A stretch of 46,065 bases of DNA, taken from assembly GCA_900542255.1 (NCBI GenBank), contig UQMR01000010.1:1-46065 (forward strand), given 5' to 3'. How positions within the stretch are numbered: the stretch's first letter is position 1; every line of letters begins with the position of its first letter. A program made the translations under genes and the position numbers. Below are positions 1 to 7,091 of the stretch, piece after piece. Under the pieces are notes generated by a model. That model was not told the DNA's origin. It worked only from the letters and a program-made list of their open reading frames with translations, and searched no databases. Source of the DNA: an uncultured Porphyromonadaceae bacterium. GTDB taxonomy: Bacteria; Bacteroidota; Bacteroidia; Bacteroidales; Barnesiellaceae_A.

Positions 1-96
1 TGCTGCTTATCTTTACTGGTTTTCACCATGCTTTCAATGATCTCTCAGCAACTCCGTGGGGCGTTTTGGCGTCCCCGTTTTTTCGGGTTGCGGGTG

Positions 97-127
97 CAAA
101 GGTAATGCCTCTTTTACTTTCCCGCAA
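97..127 (-). promoter_or_regulatory. Strong Bacteroidetes promoter reading off the left edge
   Basis: On the minus strand a TTG (127-125) is followed by a 20-nt spacer and TACCTTTG (104-97), a full match to the Bacteroidetes sigma consensus. Transcription runs towards base 1. The transcribed leader contains two short GC-rich hairpins, then a GAGATCATTGAAAG-like stretch near base 30-45. From memory, GATC-TTTGA-type stretches occur in rRNA operon leaders of this phylum, so an rRNA operon beyond the edge is possible. The alternative is a protein starting at ATG 30-28 (M-V-K-T-S-K-D-K). The product itself lies outside the window. Confidence 0.6.
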
Positions 128-383
128 GTTTTTTCGCATGTTTTTTCTCTTTATTTTTCAACAAAACGGTGAATAACGTTGTTAATAACCTGTTTATTTC
201 CTATCACACAGCATGTTATAAATATGCTATACATGCATGTTGAAAAACATATTTTTTCATCAGAATAGTGTTTTTCTCCTTTTTCTACCACACAAAAGGG
301 CTGGGTCTCTCACTTTTTCCCGGGAGCTACCCGCAGCAAGAGAGCTTGTAAAACTTGTTGCCAATGCGTATATCGGGCGAAAA

Positions 384-689
384 TCAGAGCGACATCACCC
401 AAAGGAGCATGGCGTAACAGAAGAGCAGCAATATTTGCAGCACCCACGAGACGACAGGCCGTTCGGTATATATTTTGCAACTAAGCCAACAGGTGGCTAT
501 AATATATACGGGGAGCGCATAGATAATGAATTGCGACATGCCGGGGTCGAGCCACGACAAGGGCCGGCTTGTGAAATAGGCCCATACCCACGGGTATGCA
601 AGAATGGGGAGTGCCGTCAATACCGCCAAAACGACGAACCATCGCGGAGGGCGGGACTTTTGATTTTGGTTTTGATTCGGTGTTTCCAT
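384..689 (-). CDS. Small hypothetical membrane protein, 101 aa
   Basis: The family is not recognised. The protein starts with a polar Gln/Asn-rich stretch and Arg/Lys residues (about residues 3-17). Three hydrophobic segments follow, at about residues 18-40, 52-70 and 80-100, so it should be a three-pass inner-membrane protein with no obvious soluble domain. It has its own consensus promoter (803-833), which supports a real gene rather than a chance frame. It sits downstream of nrdJ on the same strand but is separated from it by a terminator-like hairpin (918-950). The long plus-strand frame overlapping it lacks such support. Confidence 0.6.
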   Translation of the reverse strand: METPNQNQNQKSRPPRWFVVLAVLTALPILAYPWVWAYFTSRPLSWLDPGMSQFIIYALPVYIIATCWLSCKIYTERPVVSWVLQILLLFCYAMLLWVMSL

Positions 690-802
690 ACTACCAGATA
701 TATTAAATTTTTCACACAGAGTGCTTCTACACCCAACGGCTTACCTCTTTTCTACGGACGAATTGCCTTATCCTTACAATTATAAAGCCATGTCGTCCGT
801 AA

Positions 803-833
803 CAAAAGTAATAAAAAGATGATTTATTCACAA
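803..833 (-). promoter_or_regulatory. Promoter of the small membrane protein
   Basis: TTG (833-831), a 20-nt spacer and TACTTTTG (810-803) match the Bacteroidetes consensus on the minus strand. The expected start of transcription is near 796, giving a leader of about 100 nt before ATG 689. Confidence 0.6.
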
Positions 834-917
834 TTTTGCTTGATGAAGCATCCGGGATACTTTATAATATATAGAGAGGCCATATCTCTACCCCCTCGGG
901 GAATGGGACAAAAGGCA

Positions 918-950
918 GCGAGGTTTGACCGAAAGACAGCCAAACCTCGC
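918..950 (-). terminator. Hairpin terminator after nrdJ
   Basis: A perfect 10-bp inverted repeat (GCGAGGTTTG and its complement) with a 13-nt loop lies just beyond the nrdJ stop codon. On the minus strand it is followed by a short T-rich run (TGCCTTTTG). Confidence 0.6.
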
Positions 951-971
951 AAAAAACTATAAAGCTATGTT

Positions 972-3530
972 TTATCCGCAACGCGATGTGCCGCAGTTGG
1001 TGCAAATAAGACATCCTTCCTGATATACAAGAGTCTCCTGCTTGCAATTGGGGCAGGTAAGCCCGCCGGCCTTAGTGCCGTTGGGAAGGTACTTTTTCAA
1101 CGCGCGCTCTACACCATTTTTCCATGTATTGATAGACTGGTTGTCGAGGTCGAGACCCGAAACGAGCTTTATCACTTGGTCGATGGGCATTCCATAGCGC
1201 AACACTCCCGAAATGAGCTTGGCATAGTTCCAATATTCGGGATTGAACTTATCGGAGAGTCCCTCGATGGTTGTCTTGTAACCACGCTTATTGACGAACT
1301 GGAAGTCGTACCGCTTGTTTCCATCGGGGTCTACCGCCTTGATAATCTTACCTTTTGTTACGTTTTTGGGGCAGAATATACCATCATCGTCATCGGCAAG
1401 ACCGGTGAATATCTCATACGGACGGCCATTGAGCAACCCGACGAAGGCTATCCACTTCTCTTTGTTATTCTGGAAGCGTACGACATCGGCTTCGAGCTCG
1501 ATAGGACGCTTGTGCACGATAAGCGGCTGGGCTATGGTATCGCCGGCAGCCAATTTGCGCTTCTCTTTCTCCTCTTTCTCCTTATTTACCGAGATGAGAA
1601 CCCCCGAGCGGGAGCCTTCGCGATAAACGGTACAGCCCTTACAACCCGAGCGCCATGCTTCGACATAGAGGTCGTTTACGAGGTCTTCGGTAACATCCGA
1701 GGGGAGGTTGATAGTGACGCTGATGGAGTGGTCGACCCATTTCTGTACCCGCCCTTGCATGCGCACCTTTTTCAACCAATCGATGTCGTTTGAGGTTGCC
1801 TTGTAATAGGGCGACTTTGCCACAAGCGCATCTATCTCCTCCTGAGTATAGTTATTCTTCACCTCATATCCGTTTATCTGCATCCACGTAAGGAATTTGT
1901 GGTGATAAACGATATACTCTTCAAAAGCATCGCCGTTTTCGTCCCAATAGTCGGGATGCACATCGGGGTCGTTGGGATTCACCTTGCGACGGCGTTTGTA
2001 AACAGGCATAAACACAGGCTCGATACCCGACGTGGTTTGCGTCATAAGGCTGGTCGTTCCCGTAGGCGCTATGGTAAGACAGGCTATGTTGCGACGGCCG
2101 TATTGCACCATAAGGTCATACAATTCGGGGTCGGCCTCTTTGAGGCGATTGATAAACGGATTGTTCATTTCACGGGCAGCATCGTATATCTCGAAAGCGC
2201 CGCGCTCATGAGCCAGCTCTACCGACGAACGGTAGGCCGCCAAGGCGAGAGAGCGATGCACTTGCACCGACATATCGGTCGCCTCGTCTGTTCCATAACG
2301 CAAGCCCAAAGCAGCGAGCATATCGCCCTCGGCCGTCGTACCTACTCCCGTACGACGCCCTTGAAGGGTACGTTTCTGTATTTTGCGCCAAAGATTCAGC
2401 TCGGTATTTTTCACCTCGCTGGTCTCGGGGTCTGATATAATCTTGTCGATAATTTTCTCGATTTTTTCCATTTCGAGGTCGATAATATCGTCCATGATGC
2501 GCTGTGCTTTCGTAACATGGTCGCGGAAAAGGTCGAAATCGAAAACAGCCTCAGACGTAAACGGATTCTTTACATACGAATAGAGGTTGATGGCCAACAG
2601 ACGGCAACTGTCGTAAGGACAAAGCGGAATTTCGCCGCAAGGATTGGTAGAAACGGTCTTGAAGCCTAAATCGGCATAGCAATCGGGCACCGACTCGCGG
2701 ATAATAGTATCCCAGAAGAGGACACCGGGCTCGGCCGACTTCCATGCGTTGTGCACAATCTTACGCCATATATCGCGGGCACTCACCTCTTTCTCTACCA
2801 TAGGATGCTCGGCATCGATGGGATATTGCTGCACGTAAGGTATGTTATCGACGGCAGCTTTCATGAAATTATCATCGATTTTGACCGAAACATTGGCGCC
2901 GGTAATCTTACCCTCGGTCAGCTTGGCATCGATAAATGCCTCGGAATCGGGGTGCTTGATAGAGACGGTGAGCATAAGAGCTCCGCGACGGCCGTCTTGC
3001 GCCACCTCGCGCGTCGAGTTGGAGAAGCGCTCCATAAAGGGCACCAATCCTGTCGAGGTCAGGGCCGAGTTTTTGACGGGGGAGCCTTTGGGGCGGATAT
3101 GCGAGAGGTCGTGCCCTACTCCACCGCGACGCTTCATAAGCTGCACTTGCTCCTCGTCGATTTTAATGATACCACCATAAGAATCGGGCTCTCCTTCGAG
3201 ACCAACCACGAAACAGTTGGAGAGCGAACCAATCTGAAAATCGTTGCCAATACCCGTCATAGGGCTGCCTTGGGGCACAATATAGCGGAAATGAGCCATC
3301 AGGTCGAAAAGCTCCTGCGCCGAAAGGGGGTTGGAATACTTCTGCTCTATGCGAGCCAGCTCGTTTGCCAAGCGCCAGTGCATATCGTCAGGTGTTTTTT
3401 CATAGATATGTCCATAGGAATCTTTCAGAGCATATTTATTCACCCATACACGAGCAGCCAGTTCGTCTCCTCCAAAATAACGGAGCGAAGCGGCAAACGC
3501 CTCATCATAAGTGTAGGTTTCTCGTTCCAC
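972..3530 (-). CDS. nrdJ: Adenosylcobalamin-dependent (class II) ribonucleotide reductase
   Basis: Makes deoxyribonucleotides from ribonucleotides using a cobalamin-generated thiyl radical, without needing oxygen; cytosolic. With the GTG start at 3530 the protein is 852 aa. SNCFVVG carries the first redox Cys (C106), and NPCGEIPL carries the radical Cys (C298) and catalytic Glu (E300). The loop APTGTTSLM is present later. The C-terminus is a zinc-ribbon-like tail with CPNC, CLICTNC and a final Cys pair, typical of long class II enzymes. An in-frame ATG 16 codons upstream would add a hydrophobic stretch absent from the family. Family proteins begin at xERxTYTYDEA-like sequence, so GTG is preferred. 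It appears to be transcribed alone. Confidence 0.95.
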   Translation of the reverse strand: MERETYTYDEAFAASLRYFGGDELAARVWVNKYALKDSYGHIYEKTPDDMHWRLANELARIEQKYSNPLSAQELFDLMAHFRYIVPQGSPMTGIGNDFQIGSLSNCFVVGLEGEPDSYGGIIKIDEEQVQLMKRRGGVGHDLSHIRPKGSPVKNSALTSTGLVPFMERFSNSTREVAQDGRRGALMLTVSIKHPDSEAFIDAKLTEGKITGANVSVKIDDNFMKAAVDNIPYVQQYPIDAEHPMVEKEVSARDIWRKIVHNAWKSAEPGVLFWDTIIRESVPDCYADLGFKTVSTNPCGEIPLCPYDSCRLLAINLYSYVKNPFTSEAVFDFDLFRDHVTKAQRIMDDIIDLEMEKIEKIIDKIISDPETSEVKNTELNLWRKIQKRTLQGRRTGVGTTAEGDMLAALGLRYGTDEATDMSVQVHRSLALAAYRSSVELAHERGAFEIYDAAREMNNPFINRLKEADPELYDLMVQYGRRNIACLTIAPTGTTSLMTQTTSGIEPVFMPVYKRRRKVNPNDPDVHPDYWDENGDAFEEYIVYHHKFLTWMQINGYEVKNNYTQEEIDALVAKSPYYKATSNDIDWLKKVRMQGRVQKWVDHSISVTINLPSDVTEDLVNDLYVEAWRSGCKGCTVYREGSRSGVLISVNKEKEEKEKRKLAAGDTIAQPLIVHKRPIELEADVVRFQNNKEKWIAFVGLLNGRPYEIFTGLADDDDGIFCPKNVTKGKIIKAVDPDGNKRYDFQFVNKRGYKTTIEGLSDKFNPEYWNYAKLISGVLRYGMPIDQVIKLVSGLDLDNQSINTWKNGVERALKKYLPNGTKAGGLTCPNCKQETLVYQEGCLICTNCGTSRCG

Positions 3531-3600
3531 GACAAAAATTTTATAAAGTATTAATAACGAAATAGATAAAGACAACACGAAAATTGTCCGAAAAGCGATG

Positions 3601-3634
3601 CAAGTTTACGTAAAATAATCATGCGGCACACCAA
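3601..3634 (-). promoter_or_regulatory. Possible nrdJ promoter
   Basis: TAAACTTG (3608-3601) is a 7 of 8 match to TAnnTTTG. A TTG lies at 3634-3632, but the 23-nt spacer is longer than usual. Transcription would begin near 3593, giving a leader of about 60 nt. No cobalamin riboswitch core was recognised in that leader. Confidence 0.35.
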
Positions 3635-3926
3635 ATTCGGCAATAATTTTTTTATGTTTAAAAACAAAGTTTTCAAAAACCATCTACTACACGGTTGATA
3701 TACAACGATATAAGAAATTTTCGAGACTCAAAAGTTGTCAAAATCTTTCATCACACCAGGAAACAGGCGTGATTACTAAACAATCCACCCCTTATAAACG
3801 TTACGCGATGCGCTACATGCCACACAGCATCACATATTAGCCCGGAAAACTATCACAGGACATCAGCTCGGTAATTTGGGTACAATTTCCCGTAATACAT
3901 ATAGTAAAGGAACATGCCGAAGAAAA

Positions 3927-3934
3927 TATCTTTG
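3927..3934 (+). promoter_or_regulatory. Upstream -7 element for the Fe-S operon
   Basis: A perfect TATCTTTG followed by C, but no TTG at the expected distance upstream. If used, it would give a leader of over 200 nt before the first gene of the operon. Confidence 0.3.
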
Positions 3935-4053
3935 CAATATAGAAAATATAGCAAACAGAGCATCACAAAAAGCCCCAAGAGAGACGCACTGTCCGGCATA
4001 ACCGTCGGCTCTGCCCGGTTTCGGAAACCCTAACATACTTCACAGCCGGAAAG

Positions 4054-4085
4054 TTGGTAAATGTGAGATGAATATGCTACTTTTG
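4054..4085 (+). promoter_or_regulatory. Promoter of the Fe-S/TonB operon
   Basis: TTG (4054-4056), a 21-nt spacer and TACTTTTG (4078-4085) match the Bacteroidetes consensus. Transcription should start near 4092. This lies downstream of the in-frame ATG at 4068, so that ATG cannot be the start, and ATG 4152 is supported. Confidence 0.65.
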
Positions 4086-4151
4086 CAGAAGGAGAGAGCC
4101 TCCCCCCAAAGGAGGTACTATACATTAACAACTACACAATCATTCAACAGC

Positions 4152-5696
4152 ATGTTACGGAAAATAAGAATTATCGCCGCCCTGATTTTCTTCCTTTTCA
4201 TTACACTGTTGTTCCTCGATTTTACGGGGACGATACACCATTGGTTCGGGTGGATGGCCAAGGTACAGTTCCTGCCCGCCGTCTTGTCGCTCAATGTAGG
4301 TATTGTAGCACTGCTCATAGTATTGACACTGATATTCGGCCGTGTATACTGCTCGGTTATTTGCCCCTTGGGCGTATTTCAGGACATCGCTGCACACTTC
4401 GGCAAGTTGCAGCGCAAGAACCGCTACACCTACTCACCGGCCAAAAGCTGGCTTCGCTACGGAATGCTCGCTCTTTTTGTGATTGCCCTTGTTGCCGGCA
4501 TAGGCTCTTTGGCAGCCCTTCTCGCGCCATACAGCGCATACGGCCGCATCGCCAGCAATCTCTTTGCCCCGCTATACCAATGGGGCAATAACCTGCTCGC
4601 ATACTTTGCCGAACGCGCCGACAGCTATGCATTCTATGCCACCGACGTATGGATAAAGAGCACCGCCACATTTGCCATAGCCGCAATCACGGCCATCATC
4701 ATTGTCATATTGGCATGGCGCAACGGCCGCACCTATTGCAACACCATCTGCCCGGTGGGAACCGTACTGGGCTTTCTCTCTCGTTTTGCATGGCTGAAAC
4801 CGGTCATCAACACCCAAAAATGTGTCAACTGCGGATTGTGTGCCCGCAATTGCAAAGCTGCCTGTATCGACGCGAAAAATCACCGGATAGATTACAGCCG
4901 CTGCGTAAGCTGCATGGATTGCATAGAGGCTTGCCACACAAAAGCCATCAGTTATGCACATGTCCAATCCCAAAAACAGACCGAGAAGCAGGCACAGCCT
5001 GCCGACCGCCTGCAAGTAACCGATACACAGGTAGACAATGCCCGCAGGAGTTTTCTTGCGACCACAGCCCTGCTTGCCACAACCGCCGCCATAAAAGCAC
5101 AAGAAAAGAAAGTAGATGGCGGCCTTGCCATCATAGAAGAGAAGAAACCGCCTCGCCGCAAGCAAGCCATTGTGCCGCCGGGTGCCATAGGCGAACAGCA
5201 TTTTACTCAACATTGCACAGCCTGCCAACTCTGCGTATCGGTATGCCCCAATGGCGTACTGCGCCCATCGACCGACCTGACGAAGCTGATGCAACCCGAA
5301 ATGTCGTATGAACGCGGATATTGCCGTCCGGAGTGTACCAAATGCTCCGAAGTATGTCCGACCGGCGCCATCCTGCCTATAACCCGGGCAGAAAAGTCGG
5401 CTACACAGATTGGCCATGCCGTATGGATAAAAGCCAATTGCATACCTCTGACCGATGGCGTAGAGTGCGGCAACTGCGCCCGCCACTGTCCCACAGGCGC
5501 CATACAGATGGTCCCGTTCCACGGACGGCACCGTTACCGGGGCGGAAACGGGAGCGACCAACAAGAGAAGAGCATCATGGTGCCTGCCATCAATACAGAG
5601 CGTTGCATTGGTTGCGGCGCGTGTGAAAACTTATGCCCCGCACGCCCATTCAGCGCCATATATGTAGAAGGGACTGAGTTACACCGAGAACTATAA
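4152..5696 (+). CDS. Membrane polyferredoxin, NapH-NapG-like fusion
   Basis: The 514-aa protein has two halves. Residues 1-265 resemble NapH/NosR-type quinol-oxidising proteins: four membrane segments (about 5-25, 45-65, 103-125, 172-190), two CPxG loops (ICPLG at 70-74, ICPVG at 199-203) and two 4Fe-4S motifs (C224-C234 and C251-C261). Residues 297-316 form a twin-arginine-like hydrophobic segment (ARRSFLATTALLATTAA). Residues 340-514 then resemble NapG, with four more Cys clusters starting near 355, 391, 430 and 485. NapG and NapH are usually separate proteins that pass electrons from menaquinol to the periplasm. I infer the same role here. The stop is 6 nt before the next ATG, so it is co-expressed with the reductase. 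The substrate is unknown. Confidence 0.8.
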   Translation: MLRKIRIIAALIFFLFITLLFLDFTGTIHHWFGWMAKVQFLPAVLSLNVGIVALLIVLTLIFGRVYCSVICPLGVFQDIAAHFGKLQRKNRYTYSPAKSWLRYGMLALFVIALVAGIGSLAALLAPYSAYGRIASNLFAPLYQWGNNLLAYFAERADSYAFYATDVWIKSTATFAIAAITAIIIVILAWRNGRTYCNTICPVGTVLGFLSRFAWLKPVINTQKCVNCGLCARNCKAACIDAKNHRIDYSRCVSCMDCIEACHTKAISYAHVQSQKQTEKQAQPADRLQVTDTQVDNARRSFLATTALLATTAAIKAQEKKVDGGLAIIEEKKPPRRKQAIVPPGAIGEQHFTQHCTACQLCVSVCPNGVLRPSTDLTKLMQPEMSYERGYCRPECTKCSEVCPTGAILPITRAEKSATQIGHAVWIKANCIPLTDGVECGNCARHCPTGAIQMVPFHGRHRYRGGNGSDQQEKSIMVPAINTERCIGCGACENLCPARPFSAIYVEGTELHREL

Positions 5697-5702
5697 AAGA
5701 TT

Positions 5703-7091
5703 ATGGATAAAATACATAAAAAAGAGATAACCCGACGCGATTTCCTGAAAAGATTGGGTATCGCGGGAGTTGCCACAACCGGACTTGCTGCATGTACCGG
5801 CAACGGCTCGGTGCAAGATGCCGGAAGCGAAGGCGAACCGACCGGTAAAATGACCTACCGTACCAACCCCACAACACAAGACCGCGTATCGTTGCTCGGA
5901 TTTGGAATGATGCGTTTACCCTCTGCCAAAGGGAGTGACGCACACGAAGTCATAGACCAAGAAATGGTAAACAGAATGGTAGACTATGCCATTGCCCACG
6001 GAGTAAACTACTTCGACACGTCGCCGGCCTACTGCCAAGGCTTCTCGGAACGTGCCACAGGCATAGCGTTGAGCCGGTATCCGCGCGAGAGTTATTACAT
6101 TGCCACAAAACTCTCCAACTTCTCGCCCTCGACATGGAGCCGCGAAGCATCGATAGCCATGTACCACAACTCCATGAAAGAGTTACAGGTAGATTATATC
6201 GACTACCTGCTGTTGCACGGTATAGGCATGGGAGGCATGGAAGAGTTTGAAAACCGCTATATACGCAACGGAGTCTTGGAATTCTTACTGGAAGAACGCA
6301 AGGCAGGACGCATACGCAACCTCGGATTCTCGTACCATGGCGACGTAGCCGTATTCGACTATTTGCTGTCGCGACATGACTATTACAAGTGGGATTTCGT
6401 ACAAATACAACTCAACTATTTAGATTGGAAATATGCCAAACAAATAAACCCCCGCAATACCGATGCCGAGTACCTGTATGCCGAGCTTGCCAAACGCAAC
6501 ATCCCGGCTGTCATCATGGAACCCCTGTTGGGCGGCCGCCTCTCTAATGTACCCGAGAATATCATAGCTCGGCTCAAAGAGAGAGAACCCGAGCAGAGCA
6601 TCGCTTCGTGGGCATTCCGTTTTGCCGGCAGCTTTCCCGACATTCTCACCGTGCTGAGCGGTATGACGCGCATGGAACATCTCGAAGACAACCTGCGCAC
6701 CTACTCTCCCTTGCAACCGCTTACCGACGAGGAGTTCAGCTTCCTGCAAAGCATCGCCACACAGATGATGGAGTTCGACACGATACCCTGCAACGACTGC
6801 AAGTATTGTATGCCCTGCCCCTACGGAATAGACATACCGGCCATACTGCTGCACTACAACAAATGCCTCAACGAAGGCCATATCGTCACCTCGCCGCAAG
6901 CCTCCGACTACCGACAAGCCCGTCGCGCCTATCTGGTAGGCTACGACCGCAGCGTACCCAAGCTACGGCAGGCCAACCATTGCATCGGATGCGGCCAATG
7001 CGTCGCACACTGTCCGCAACGCATAGATATTCCCAAAGAACTGCATCGCATAGACCGATATGTAGAACAACTAAAACAAAACACTTTATGA
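5703..7091 (+). CDS. Tat-lipoprotein aldo/keto reductase with ferredoxin domain
   Basis: The 462-aa protein begins with a near-perfect twin-arginine signal (TRRDFLKRLGIAG, residues 10-22), then a lipobox LAAC with C31. This predicts a folded, lipid-anchored protein outside the cytoplasm. Residues 57-345 are an aldo/keto reductase barrel keeping the catalytic tetrad D105, Y110, K136 and H172. Residues 363-437 hold two Cys clusters (CNDCKYCMPCP and CIGCGQCVAHCP), typical of ferredoxin-containing members. The substrate is unknown. NADPH is normally absent from the periplasm, so electrons from the upstream polyferredoxin are an attractive alternative, but this is inference. It overlaps the next gene by 4 nt (ATGA). 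Confidence 0.88.
   Translation: MDKIHKKEITRRDFLKRLGIAGVATTGLAACTGNGSVQDAGSEGEPTGKMTYRTNPTTQDRVSLLGFGMMRLPSAKGSDAHEVIDQEMVNRMVDYAIAHGVNYFDTSPAYCQGFSERATGIALSRYPRESYYIATKLSNFSPSTWSREASIAMYHNSMKELQVDYIDYLLLHGIGMGGMEEFENRYIRNGVLEFLLEERKAGRIRNLGFSYHGDVAVFDYLLSRHDYYKWDFVQIQLNYLDWKYAKQINPRNTDAEYLYAELAKRNIPAVIMEPLLGGRLSNVPENIIARLKEREPEQSIASWAFRFAGSFPDILTVLSGMTRMEHLEDNLRTYSPLQPLTDEEFSFLQSIATQMMEFDTIPCNDCKYCMPCPYGIDIPAILLHYNKCLNEGHIVTSPQASDYRQARRAYLVGYDRSVPKLRQANHCIGCGQCVAHCPQRIDIPKELHRIDRYVEQLKQNTL

Larger units (their letters stand above)
3531..4151. other. Divergent intergenic region between nrdJ and the Fe-S operon
   Basis: About 620 bases without a gene. It holds the putative nrdJ promoter and two plus-strand -7 elements (3927-3934 and 4078-4085). 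Between those two there is a GC-rich stretch with a small stable hairpin, GGTTTCGGAAACC, near 4018-4030. No riboswitch consensus was recognised. The bases CCACCCCTTATAAA near 3785 recur near 9597; this may be chance. Confidence 0.5.

Noticed and set aside
237..785. Plus-strand frame of 182 codons
   Set aside because: It has no family features and no promoter, and it overlaps the better-supported minus-strand membrane protein.
3531..3640. Cobalamin riboswitch for nrdJ
   Set aside because: No B12-box-like or conserved riboswitch core was recognised in the leader.
4068..4151. Upstream start of the polyferredoxin at ATG 4068
   Set aside because: The ATG lies inside the promoter, before the likely transcription start; ATG 4152 gives the expected hydrophobic N-terminus.
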